Under the pieces are notes generated by a model. That model was not told the origin of the DNA and searched no databases. It was given only the letters and a program-made list of their open reading frames with translations. Shown here in pieces: positions 14,501 through 24,700 of a DNA stretch of 64,000 nt. The stretch lies in assembly GCF_000224145.3 (NCBI RefSeq), contig NC_020171.2, positions 1,867,008 through 1,931,007 on the forward strand, written 5' to 3'. Numbering within the stretch: position 1 is the stretch's first letter; each line of letters begins with the position of its first letter. This stretch comes from Ciona intestinalis (lineage: Eukaryota > Chordata > Ascidiacea > Phlebobranchia > Cionidae). The translations under genes were made by a program, and so were the position numbers.

Positions 14501-15166
14501 CTCATGTCCTGTGAATTAATTAAACAATGGTGTTGGTAATAGTACAAGTGCATTACTACTGAATATTGAATTTGGGCCATGTATGACCTTTCCTACATAT
14601 GTATTGCTACTGATTATTTAAATTAGGCCAACTCTGACCTAAATACCAGATATCCTGGTATGGCCTGCAAGCCTGGGTGTTGGGGTAAGAGACCAAACCC
14701 CAGGTCCCATAGCAAGCCTCACTGTAGGACCTCACCCATATAGAATAGAATGTGCATATACAATGTTGGAGTAATGGACCAACTCTGGCCTAAACCCCAG
14801 GTCCCATGGCGTGCCTCACTGTAGGACCTCACCCATATAGAATAGAGTGTGCATATACAATGTTGGAGTAATGGACCAACTGTGGCTTAAATCGAAGGTC
14901 CCAAATTGTTAAATATAAGAGATATATGTTTTGCCTAAATGGCGTCATCAGGCTCTTGTTTAAATAAAATATCACAGTTATTATACAAACATTTTAACAA
15001 ACATTTTTCCAACAAAAACTAGGCCTACTGTGCATTATATAAGAATTACATATAATGACTCACTTACACTATAATATCATTTTAACATATTCTTTTTGAT
15101 AGAAACTATGAAGAGATGCCGCTCACAAATGGAGTTCATAAGATGCATAAATATGACTCAGATTAA
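2538..15166 (+). CDS. TMEM181: TMEM181 orthologue (GOST-type seven-helix membrane protein)
   Basis: Proposed exons: 2538-2731, 6826-6929, 8100-8167, 8625-8715, 9145-9389, 9690-9770, 10009-10108, 10399-10624, 10824-10881, 11268-11422, 11678-11760, 12305-12394, 14325-14391, 15103-15166 (TAA). They total 1626 nt, 541 codons, with phase kept throughout. Family hallmarks visible: MRLYSLSKRQFVLVF before the first membrane helix (about residue 69 on), a lumenal domain to about residue 245 with LSTFNQQIW and HLGYLEYT, then the helical core with WTIEQKWMS, FWLCAFHGIR, GMKVFF and LRLKFLT. The tail has NDSDEDVIYG and NYEEMPL and ends KYDSD. TMEM181 belongs to the GOLD-domain seven-transmembrane group of the secretory pathway and plasma membrane; its molecular role is poorly defined. 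Exon 1 is the least certain: it is 4 kb away and joined by phase only. The intron after 11760 is AT-AC. An AATAAA at 15561-15566 may end the mRNA. Confidence 0.92.
5989..6207 (+). other. Possible alternative first exon of TMEM181
   Basis: An ATG-initiated frame of 73 codons ends at a strong donor (ATGTAAGT). Spliced there (phase 2), it joins TMEM181 exon 2 in frame, just as the more distant exon at 2538 does. It encodes a hydrophobic segment (FVFLPTVALSLLILCLIA), which would add a membrane helix. I remember no family counterpart, so this may be chance. Confidence 0.25.
7793..7975 (+). repeat. Two adjacent copies of the short S2 interspersed repeat
   Basis: S2 copies share GACAGTCGTTATAACACGGG, then TTTCATACACCTCGTGCC, then CTTACGAGTTACCA. 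Here two copies lie head to tail in a TMEM181 intron. Other copies, approximate positions: 11153-11240 (-), 11510-11600 (-), 17035-17135, 21555-21640 (-), 22070-22140, 22797-22890 (-), 23455-23548 (-), 24272-24365, 31045-31140, 37062-37155 (-), 40543-40655, 42330-42385 (-), 42944-43010, 44500-44580, 44890-44990, 50968-51075. The family is probably a SINE module; I cannot name it with certainty. Confidence 0.75.
11792..11912. mobile_element. MITE family 2, copy in the TMEM181 U12 intron
   Basis: A 120-bp element with terminal inverted repeats: AAGGTGGCTGTACACAGTA on the left and the inverse of TACTGTATACAGCCGCCCT on the right. It shares the interior (GCAAACCCATTACCGAGTTC and following) with the copy at 34502-34634. 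No coding capacity. Confidence 0.8.
11945..12115. mobile_element. MITE family 1, degenerate copy
   Basis: It has the family interior (TAGTAGTAAACAAAGAA, then the CTCGCGGCTCTAAAAGAG region) but worn ends (GTAGGGTC at the left, TTACCCTACAGTA at the right). It lies inside the U12 intron, downstream of the family 2 element. Confidence 0.7.
12480..12715. repeat. R3 interspersed repeat, two partial copies
   Basis: R3 is recognised by GCACGCCATGGGACCTG, then GATTTAGGCC, then GGCCCATTATTCCAACACCC, in variable versions. Other copies: about 6240-6290, 14670-14880, 31000-31030, 35505-35565, 38490-38545, 41650-41720, 45380-45430, 46350-46400, 47520-47590, 47615-47665. Its nature is unknown to me; it has no terminal inverted repeat that I can see. 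Confidence 0.6.
13118..13800. repeat. 75-bp minisatellite with embedded GAATA pentamers
   Basis: Units start with TCATAGAATAGAATAGATTG and recur at 13303, 13378, 13453 and 13528, exactly 75 bp apart. The unit at 13204 is 24 bp longer because its GAATA run is expanded. Because 75 is a multiple of three, the minus strand shows a repetitive 25-residue ORF, which is an artefact of the repeat. The unit includes an R3-like piece (CCCAGGTCTCAGGTGTGCCT). Confidence 0.9.
14195..14270 (-). mobile_element. tRNA-derived SINE head fragment
   Basis: On the minus strand GGGTTCAAGGCTCGACC matches a pol III B-box region, with a GTGACGG stretch just before it. This suggests a short tRNA-derived SINE fragment in the last long TMEM181 intron. 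Confidence 0.4.
14640..14890. repeat. Tandem R3-type units, about 97 bp
   Basis: The block TGTGCATATACAATGTTGGA recurs at 14751 and 14848, each time with ACCTCACCCATATAGAATAG just before it and an R3 sequence after it. It is a short tandem array in a TMEM181 intron. Confidence 0.75.
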
Positions 15167-16090
15167 ACAAGCAACACAGTGTAGTATAGTTGGTGTTGGG
15201 AGGTGTAGAGACACAGATACTAATGTACTGTGTTGGGGGGTACAGGCCCAAGTTGTTCCAATATCGTTGAAAACAATCTAAAATTCCAGCAAAGGATTTT
15301 ACATACCAAGTAACTGTATGATAAGTTACTGCTATATGTATTTTTAAAGGTGAAAATAGTTGTACTTATAGTCATAACTATTATATTAGATTGTGAAGCA
15401 GGTTGTTGCATTACCTAAAGTTCCTAAACAAAGGAAATGCTTTAATTAGCTTTTTGGCTCCTCTGGTGTAAACGTTTTGTAATAATTGTTAATTGCATTC
15501 TAAAAAAACATGATTTTTTTTCGAAAAATAAGTCTTTCCAAATGGTAGACAGAACAATAGAATAAAATCAATGTTTTTGTACCAAAAGGTTCCAAAAGTC
15601 TATATTGCAATATGCCTAGTAACAGATGAAAATGAATTGTATGCTTGTTATAAGCAATATAGGAATTTCATAACAGTTTTGCACCATTTTAGAAATCGTT
15701 AACCGTTTTTTCCGAATATTTGTATTTTCCCGAATAATATTATGTGCAATCAAGTTTAAATTCGCAAAAGTTTTTTATTTAATTTAAATAACATCACACC
15801 TTTTTGAAGCTACATTTTTAGTCATATTATTTACATTTTTCTTCTTTCAATTACTGCCAAATTACGTTAATGCAAATATGTTTTTACTTAAAAGTTACGA
15901 ACTCTTTCGGTTTCATAGACATTTTCGCAAAAAGTAACAACATTTCAGCCATATTTTTACACATTAAATGCTAACATCATTCCATTTACTATGTTAATAC
16001 TCCACCATACAATTTAAATCACAAATTAAACTTACTTTTGCATACAATTGTCTTTTTTTATATATAATAAATTTTTCTGCTGTATAGTTT

Positions 16091-16274
16091 GTTGGGGTAA
16101 GATGGTCCATGTTTTCATTTTATTTTCTTGTACCATTTGGTAGCAAACAAAGAATATTCACAGAACTACTTAACTGCATCCTCACGACTCTAAAAGAGCG
16201 TTGTTAACTGTTTAAAACACGTTTGGAAAATAGGGGATATTATGTGCTAACGGTATCCATCTTACCCCACAGTA
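16091..16274. mobile_element. MITE family 1, degenerate copy
   Basis: It has the family interior (CCATTTGGTAGCAAACAAAG) and the ends TTGGGGTAAGATGG and CATCTTACCCCACAGTACTA, which are inverted relative to each other. Confidence 0.75.
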
Positions 16275-16523
16275 CTATACACCCTATTGAACAAAACTTG
16301 TAATTTTTCTTGTAATTTATGTTCAACCAAGGTGGTATAGGGATACTTTATGTTTGCCAAACCCGTTTTTTGACATATTGTTGCAATTGTCTATAACGAA
16401 CTGGATTTAAAAGCTGTTAAAAAAGACCACGTATCATTAACAGTTTTCTATTCAATTAAAAAGCGTTTCAGCTGAAATGTGAAGTTTTTTTTTTTTGTTT
16501 TACGTATTTTGTGGTACATTACA

Positions 16524-16718
16524 TATAGTAAAGTGGGGGACGGGGCACCTCGAACACGTAATATCCAAATATCCTTAATCAGGTTTTAAACAGTTAACAA
16601 CGGTCTATGGGAGTCGTGGGAATCCGCTTTATAATTGTTTAAATGTTCTTTGTTTACTGCCAAATGGGACAAGGAAATAAAATATAAAGATGTCCCATCT
16701 CCCCCCCACCCTACTATA
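16524..16718. mobile_element. MITE family 1, near full-length copy (195 bp)
   Basis: It runs from TATAGTAAAGTGGGGGACGG to the inverted end ATCTCCCCCCCACCCTACTA. The interior has GTTTACTGCCAAATGGGACA. This copy sets the approximate full length of the family. Confidence 0.85.
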
Positions 16719-17698
16719 CGTTTTCCAATCCTTCATAATGAAAAACACTCCTTTAGTTGTGTATTTGTTTTTCAATTGCAATCGTTGTTTATTTCACATA
16801 GTTTTATATTTTCGTCGCATAGTTGGTACAGGGTTACTGGAAATCGAATAAAATCGCAAAAAAAGATTCATTCTTCCTTATTTAAAGTAATGTTTATTGC
16901 TGCGTGTTTATATACCCTTTGTATTGCTTGCATTAGGGTAAAACACGTAGCAAAAATTAGGATGCTGTTATAATATTGTGCCAAAATCATAGATATCATA
17001 TATATAACATGATATCTATGGCCAAAATGAATACAACTTATTATCTTCGCATGACGGGGCAACGACAGTCCCTATAACACAGGTGTTCTGTATCATACAC
17101 CTCGGGCCTGCTACGAGTTAACACGTTATAACTTTGTAAGTGATTATTTTTTTATGCTTGGCGGACAATTTATTCACTTAGTCCTGCTTATTCCCAGTCG
17201 TTCGTGTTTTGAGTATTGCTAATTTTTAGCATTGGTGGGGAGATTTTGGTATTTTCTCGTTACGCGGCCCCGCCAACGTTTCGGCGTTTTTTATTCCTGC
17301 AGCAAATCGCCGAGTAATTAGCGTTTTTGTTGTGTTGTTGCACGCCGACTGACCAGTTTAATTGGTACTGTAGTAGTCACTTCGTTTACTAGTTTAGGCT
17401 GTGATGGTCGCTTATTTTGTTGTAGAATGTAGTTGGTACTGTACAGTTAACTTGGTATGGCGTTTAGGTTTGATGAATTATTGTTTATTTAATTGTTTGT
17501 AGATATCCATCGTTTTAGTTTGTTAAACTTGATTAAAAGTTAGTTTAGCAAGATAGTTACACGTCTTGCCCAAGGAAACGCATACCTACAACTCTATACA
17601 GTAAGTACATTAATGTATTTATAACATTTTCCGTCTAAATTCACACCATACACCTCAGTAAACTATATGTAAAAAGTCGGTATGGTATTTGTTTTGTA

Positions 17699-17704
17699 TT
17701 TTAT
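17699..17704 (-). terminator. Polyadenylation signal of Ripply
   Basis: TTTATT on the + strand reads AATAAA on the minus strand, about 20 bp past the Ripply stop codon. Confidence 0.55.
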
Positions 17705-17723
17705 TCAATAAATATAAATGCGG

Positions 17724-18898
17724 TCAGTTTTGAACTAGAACTTGGTTAGCTGCTCGCGATCTAAACAAGTTTGTTTGTTCTAAACAATGCTCGTCTGATT
17801 GTTCGCTGTCTGTGTCGTCATAAAGACCTATTGTAGCTTGAACAGGGAAGCCTTCGAGAAGTTTTTGACCTTCCGCGTAGAAGTAGTCGTGTGCTTTGCT
17901 TCGAGGCCACATTAATCTGGAAAATTTAATTTGGTTAGGATGCTTTTCAGCCATCATAGGATAGAACTCGAGAGAGTGAGCATCAGGTGTATGAATACAC
18001 CATGTATGTATGTTGTATAAGTAGACACCCATGTAAGTCCACAGTGAGCATGAGGTAAATGAATATATCATGCGTGTTCTTTACAGGCATATATTTATAT
18101 ATAGTAGGGTGGAAGAAGATGGGACACCTTTTCATTTTGTTTTCTCTTTCCATTTGGTAGTAAACAAAGAACATTCAAAGAAATATGAAACCGTACCCTT
18201 ACGACTTCCACAGACCGTTGTTAATTCTCTAAAACACGATCAGGTTATTTGGAAATTATATGTTAAAGGTATCCCATCTTCCCCCACCCTACTGTATTAG
18301 GTCAAAAGTTATACCACTATTGCCTTATTTAAAGCGCACCTTTAACAATGTACAATCAGAACATGACGAGTACTTACTTGACTGGGTGTTTAAAATGTTC
18401 AAACCCGGTTGAAACTTGAACTGCTGCCCGCCATCTTGGATTTACTTTCTCGTTGTTGCCTACGTAATTATGACGTAATGGGGAAGCACCGTGACGTAAC
18501 GGGGAAACACCATGATATAACCGGGTGATACCGCTTTGGCGTTGTAGATCGAGACGTTGTGTTCCTGACTGACGAATTGTTTGTAGATACTCGTGATGAC
18601 GTATGTTGTGACGTAACCTGACGTCATCATTTGATGACGTCACCCACGGCCTCCATAGTTTTTCTTTCGGCGATCGACGTTTCGGCGTTGACGTAATAAT
18701 ACTTGATGACGTCATACTGTTACGCCTCATGCTCGGTCGAAGTGGTGATATATGACGTGTGCATGTCTCCAGTGTGACGTCATAGGACGTCGTCGTTTCT
18801 TCCATCTTGTGTCGCTTGTTCGTGACGTCATTAGCGTGCTTTTCCGCCGCCAGTTTACGTTTTCTATATTGTCGTGAATAACTTTCTTTTACAGACAT
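17724..18898 (-). CDS. RIPPLY: Ripply transcriptional co-repressor
   Basis: Two exons, 18898-18378 and 17916-17724, join in frame to 237 codons. The WRPW tetrapeptide is at residues 82-85; in the family it recruits Groucho/TLE co-repressors. The Ripply homology domain is split by the intron: FKHPVK at the end of exon 1 continues as LMWPRSKAHDYFY, then LLEGFPVQATIGLYDDTDSE in exon 2. In the family this domain binds T-box factors such as Tbx6 and turns them into repressors during somite and mesoderm patterning. The protein is longer than I remember for vertebrate Ripplys: it has a basic N-terminal region of 80 residues and about 80 residues between WRPW and the domain, including the repeated SPLRHG. 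The tail runs about 25 residues past the acidic DTDSEQSDE. The intron holds a MITE and a minisatellite piece. Confidence 0.93.
17976..18068. repeat. Short piece of the 71-bp minisatellite in the Ripply intron
   Basis: About 1.3 units (GTGAGCATCAGGTGTATGAA, then ACACCATG, GTAGACACCC and GTGAGCATGAGG). Same family as the arrays at 35.0, 38.1, 43.0 and 62.7 kb. Confidence 0.75.
18100..18296. mobile_element. MITE family 1, well-preserved copy in the Ripply intron
   Basis: Ends TATAGTAGGGTGGAAGAAGA and CATCTTCCCCCACCCTACTG form the terminal inverted repeat. The interior has CCATTTGGTAGTAAACAAAG. About 197 bp with no coding capacity. Confidence 0.9.
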
Positions 18899-19042
18899 TT
18901 CGAAAAACTTATAATTTCTGGAAAGAAAAAAGTTAATGATTTAGATTTTTACTTAAAAAAATATCTGATAAATAGTAAGATATTTTTCATTGGTAAATTA
19001 GGATAAACTGCGGAGTGTTTTTGCTTAGACTGTATTTCTGCT

Positions 19043-19053
19043 CTTTATATATA
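19043..19053 (-). promoter_or_regulatory. TATA-like element upstream of Ripply
   Basis: On the minus strand TATATATAAAGAG lies about 145-155 bp upstream of the Ripply ATG, which would leave a 5' leader of roughly 115-125 nt. This is motif and position only. Confidence 0.4.
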
Positions 19054-19396
19054 CCACGCGCTTTCGCTCCGTGCCTTTTTCTATCGCGCAAGCGTCTTTT
19101 ATACCGCTATCTAAGTGTAAAGGAAACTGGTGTGACATCGAGCTGATACGATGCCTTCCGCTAATTATCAGCGGTGAAGTTCGAATACTCGAATTCTATT
19201 GTTTGAACCCGCATTGTGACGTCAGAATCGGAAGCAAATAATTTGAATTTGAGCTATAAGCTACCAGTTGCGGTGACGCGAATTTTAGCGAAATGTTTTT
19301 AACCGATTTGTGTTTTGTTACTACACGCGTTCTGTTTTTTTTTTATCTTAAAAGTAAGTTTATACGAGATACACTTCATATTTGGGAAACATTTGT

Positions 19397-19586
19397 TATA
19401 GTACAGTGGGATTTTCTCTTTCCATTTGGTAGTAAACAAAGAACATTCAAAGATTTATAAAATCATGACTTTAACAAGAAGAATTATCCTCACGACTCTA
19501 AAAAGCGTTGTTAATTGTTAACAACACGATTAGGAATATGAGATATTATGTGTTGACGGTATTCATCTTCCTCTGCGTTGCTTTAT
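19397..19586. mobile_element. MITE family 1, degenerate copy
   Basis: TATAGTACAGTGGGATTTTC at the left, interior CCATTTGGTAGTAAACAAAG, and a worn right end (TTCATCTTCCTCTGCG). It lies about 500-690 bp upstream of the Ripply start codon. Confidence 0.75.
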
Positions 19587-20989
19587 AGTGCTGGTTGCAC
19601 CTACAGTTATAACAACCGTAGTAATGCACTTGTCACGGACACGCCGTATAACGCTATTAACATACTTTAACCATAACTAGTCGTCCTGTTACCAATTTCA
19701 CGTCTAATCTTAAATCGTATCTCAAAACACAGGTGCGCTTTCGAGGTAATTGGTCTGAAACAGTTTACCAAGTCAAAAAGTGACGTTGTTGACGTGTTAT
19801 AAACGCAGTAAGACGACATTAAGTGCTATATAAACATCTAGTAATCCCCATACAGAGTATTACACAACTTAGAAAATATTTTCTTGCAAAATCTAAAATT
19901 TCAGTCAAGCGTTTCACATTTTTCGTGTTCTAACGACTGTCGTTTTGTTGCTATAATCCGTTCTGTTTATGTTTTAAATTATTCTTCTTCTCGAAAAAGT
20001 AAATCAAATTTATTAATGTATACTCTTACGCAAAACAAAGTTTAATTTATACATTCTAACGTTTAGGCCAATATACACCGGGTTCGAGACCAAGCTAATC
20101 CAGCATCCAACCACTTAGCCAATTGCTTATTCAAATCCGCACAAACACGGAACGTTATGTGTAAAGCACGGTAATATAGGTTTAAATGCAACAGACGGAC
20201 AAGTGCTGGATTTGTTGCATAAGCTATTTTAATCCATTGTAATCAGCTAATAAACAAAATAATTGCGATTATTAATAAAACCCATAGCTATAGCATTTTA
20301 TATATACATGCGTCGTCCGAATGATATTTTTTACTTTACTTTAAGATATAATGCTAAAAAGCTGAAAACTTTAAATCTTATTTTTAGTTTTACCTATTAA
20401 ACCGCTATATTTTAGGAACCTTTTAGTAGCTGGACTGTTTTATACCAAAACATTTCCGAAACATGCTTTTTTAGGGCAAAAGCACTTGTCAATTTAGGAG
20501 CTAAAACGAAGTCTTTTTAGGCCTTAAACCACCATTTAAGCGGTCGACCTATTCTACATCCTTTGTCGCCTTATTATTCATACACTTAGCTGACAGCGCA
20601 CGAAATTTAAAAAATTCAATTCCTCCTGCACCGTAAAACGTATAAATAATTCACGCACCTCGCGAAAAAGGGTGTAGCGCCTTTGCACCAAGGCATGCTA
20701 AAGGCATTGATTTCAGTGTTATACTAAACGAAACTCGCTTTCTTTGCAAAACTTGATTAAAATAGTATAAAAAATAAAGTACATTTTTTGCATTACTTAT
20801 GATCGCAATAAAACGATATAAAGTTCTGTAATACTGAACTATAATTCAATTTTTTTAAATATACTTTAAAAACCTGTATCTAGATAGGTGCCGGTCTGAT
20901 TATTATTTCTCTTCGGCACACGTCGCTAAACTATTAAGACTCCGTACAAAGCGCTGGCTATCTAAAGCACCTGCCTCGCGTATTTCTAT

Positions 20990-21180
20990 GCACTGTCACA
21001 CCTGATAACGTAATGCCTTTACCCGGACTCGCACGGCCCGCGCGGCCGGAAATTGATCGCCTTTTTCCCGCGGCGATGCGCGGTTGATCTCGATATCTAC
21101 CACAGCTGCCGTTATCGCCGCGCTTTGTTCGTAGGAATAAAGGACAATGCGTGTTTGTTGGCATCGATTATCGCTGGCCG
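20990..21180. other. GC-rich CG-dense island, function unknown
   Basis: The stretch has many CG dinucleotides (for example ACGGCCCGCGCGGCCGGAAA) in a region that is otherwise clearly AT-rich. Overlapping ORFs of 60 and 68 codons on opposite strands show no domain. It could be a regulatory element or an unrecognised exon. Confidence 0.4.
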
Positions 21181-21744
21181 TTTCACGCCCGGTATTTTAA
21201 TTATGTTGCAACGTGCCGGTGTAACAAATAAATAATTAAAAACCTTTCGTATCCAGGTGCAGCGGGACCAAATACATTAACAAACCATACCCCGCTGTAA
21301 ATTCTAATCTGCCGTAGAATATAACGTTAAAAATTAATGCACTTTTTTCGCCGCGGTGTTTCTTCCAATTTATTATTAAAACCGACAAAATTGCAAAACC
21401 AAAATAAAGTCGCCTTGTGTGTAACTTTACATTTATATTATACTTTGGAAATTTTAAAAATAACGATAAATTCATACATTAGTTCAGTGTTGTGAAAAAG
21501 TTTTTATATGATTTATAGTATACAATATACTTAAAAGTAACATACATTGTAGCTCGTAAGGCTAAGCGGAAACGAGGTGTATGAAACAGAACACCCGTGT
21601 TGTTGTTGTTGTTGGCCCGCCATGCAACGATAGTAAGTTCAGCAAAACAAATAGAGTTACTTTTTTATATAAAACAAAGCAAATTCAGAATTATTACGGC
21701 GAACATAATAATGTTAGAATATTTTAACTTTGTTCCGCTCCCAC

Positions 21745-24700
21745 GTGGTGTTGTAGTGATCTTAAGGGTGTTGTTCGTCCCAACTAATCAATAAAACAAA
21801 ATTGCATGAGTTCTATGTTCGATACCTCGCACTTATCTAACAGTCGATATTGTTACAATTTCTATTTTCCTTCTTTTAAAGAAAAGCGTAAACGAATGAA
21901 TGTAAAACTACACCTGTGTTATAACTGCTTTTGAATTACCCCGTCACGCGAGGATAAAATAAATATAGAGTAGGGTGGGGGAAGATGAGACAGCTTTAGC
22001 ACGGCATATCCGATATTTTCCCACTTAACTATATATTACATATTACTTATTCATTTTTCAATCGTGTTGGTGGGCAACGACAGTCGTTATTACACGAGTG
22101 TTCTGTTTCAAACACCTCGTGCCCGCTTACAAGTCTCCTTTTTTTTAAGTCGACTTACGTAACGATGTATTTGTTGTTGTTGTTGCTGCTGTTGTTGAGC
22201 TGATTTTAGTAGTTATAGGAGTTGTAGTTGTCGTATTCAACGCAATAGGGCTTGTATTTAACGCTGTAGTTGTGAAATATCCTGTAAAATGTAATTATAA
22301 CGGTGTTGTTGTCGCTGGGTCCCAACATACACCATACGTCTTAATTACGGGAAAGCCTTCTTATATTGACTTGCTCGCAAATGTGTTTAGATTCGGGACA
22401 CGAAGGCGGTAACATAATATCTTAGCATGATGGTATAGGCCCCGTAACTTAAATATAAAACGCACTCATTTACGTCAAAGTTAAATCGGCATAAAACAAT
22501 AAAAATGCCCGAAAACGTAACAGAATTTTTACTATCAGCTCGCAGTGGGAATGGCAAATATTTAGTTGAGACAAAAAATTACGTAAATAAAAAAACTTAC
22601 GAAGTGGCGCAGTTGTTTGTACCCTGTCTCTGCATGTACCGCACGTCACAGGGCAAATCAACTGTCTCATGTTGATACTATACACATCACATAAATGTTT
22701 ACGACAATTAACATTTTCGTCCATGCAAGGTACGGCGGACGCTGCAAACAAAAACAATAAAGAAATGAAAAAATGCTTCAGATAATTAGAAGTAACGCAT
22801 AGTAACTTGTAAGCTGGCATGATGTGTATGAAACAGAACACCCCTGTTATAACGACTGTCGTTGCCCCGTCATACGAGGACAAATAAACTCATACTTATT
22901 CAGCAAAACATGAACATAATATGTAAAACACACGGCGTCATAAACTGTTTAAAAAGCGCTTGTAACTCAACTAACCTCTTGAAGTACATCCTACGTCTTA
23001 ATTACGGGAAAGCCTTCTTATATTGACTTGCTCGCAAATGTGTTTAGATTCGGGACACGAAGGCGGTAACATAATATCTTAGCATGATGGTATAGGCCCC
23101 GTAACTTAAATATAAAACGCCCTCATTTACGTCAAAGTTAAATCGGCATAAAACAATAAAAATGCCCGAAAACGTAACAGAATTTTTACTATCAGCTCGC
23201 AGTGGGAATGGCAAATATTTAGTTGAGACAAAAAATTACGTAAATAAAAAAACTTACGAAGTGGCGCAGTTGTTTGTACCCTGTCTCTGCATGTACCGCA
23301 CGTCACAGGGCAAATCAACTGTCTCATGTTGATACTATACACATCACATAAATGTTTACGACAATTAACATTTTCGTCCATGCAAGGTACGGCGGACGCT
23401 GCAAACAAAAACAATAAAGAAATGAAAAAATGCTTCGAATAATTAGAAGTAACGCATAGTAACTTGTAAACTGGCATGATGTGTGTGAAACAGAACACCC
23501 GTGTTATAACGACTGTCGTTGCCCCACCATACGAGGACAAATAAACTCATACTTATTCAGCAAAACATGAACATAATATGTAAAACACACGGCGTTATAA
23601 ACTGTTTAAAAAGCGCTTGTAACTCAACTAACCTCTTGAAGTAATCCCTAAGTCAAATAATATGAAAGATATTCCAAGAAACGCAATGATAAAACGCGTT
23701 GACAACATTTCTCATATACGTGTCAAATCCAACTTATACAACAAAACGCTATTTTCTTTCTGTAATTTTAACCCAGTGTTAGTTCACTACATATTGGGGT
23801 CAACAGCCACGCTTTTAAACTGCATGACGCTCTTTTCCAAACTGTTTTATCCATAGCGTGTTTTAACAACTGTATTTTTGCAGTTAACCTTTTCTCTTCG
23901 CTGTTCCAAATAATATAATCTATCTCTACTCTAGAGTTTTCCAAAAAACAAACTACAAATACGTTTAGGTTATTTTATAATGATAATATAGTCTACACAA
24001 TTTATTTTGATGACTGTTAAAACAAAAATGCATTTTCAAAGAGATCTCTAACTAAGCATAGTCTTATCTTTCAAGTTATTACATAAATGAAACATCTTAA
24101 CTTATGTGTAGAATTTAAATGCTTGTATATGGTATGCATGAGTTGCTACAACGGAAGTAAGCCTCACGACTGACATCAATCAGTTACCGAAATTTCCAAC
24201 TTTTAATTTGGGAGCATTACGTCATCGGAAGAAAATTGCACTCGTTTTGATAATTGCAATCACGTTTTGATATGAATGTAACTTGCTAGCATGGCACGGC
24301 AACGGCAGTCGATATAACACGGGTGTTTTGGTTTATACACCTCGTCACTGCTTACGAGCTTGACGTTGCTACTATTGTGGGCGTATATGTGTCTTTTGGC
24401 ATAACACTTAAGGACAATTGCTCCAACCCAGAGGTCTCTTATGGTTGTCTAAACTAAAGTGTCAGCCAAAGACTACATAAAAATAAAATAAATTTAAAAA
24501 AATCACCCACAAATTTACACATGCATGGCTACGGTTTTTAATAAAATATAAGTAGTTCGAAAATTAGTGCAGCGAGGATAAAAATATGAGAATATTTTAA
24601 CTTTGTTCCGGTCCCACTTGGTGTTGTAGTGATCTCAAGGGTTCTAGTCGTCCCAACTATTCAATAAAAATAAGTTGGTAAACTGACATTCATTCAACAA

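Larger units (their letters stand above)
15167..17723. other. Intergenic region between TMEM181 and Ripply
   Basis: AT-rich, with no coding segment that I can support. It holds the TMEM181 3' flank, two MITE family 1 copies and an S2 copy. The ORFs at 16635-16973 and 16868-17062 overlap repeats or each other and have no domain. Confidence 0.6.
18899..21744. other. Noncoding region between Ripply and the CUB-ShKT gene
   Basis: It contains the Ripply 5' flank, a MITE family 1 copy at 19397-19586, AT-rich sequence, and a short GC-rich island at 20990-21180. A possible last exon of the CUB-ShKT gene lies at about 21284 down to 21237: an acceptor TTTACAG leads in phase into a short frame ending in TAA. 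I could not confirm that exon. Confidence 0.5.

Noticed and set aside
22601..23398. ShKT exons as a venom-type toxin gene
   Set aside because: The domain is embedded in a multi-domain secreted protein with CUB modules; ShKT is widespread in non-toxin proteins.
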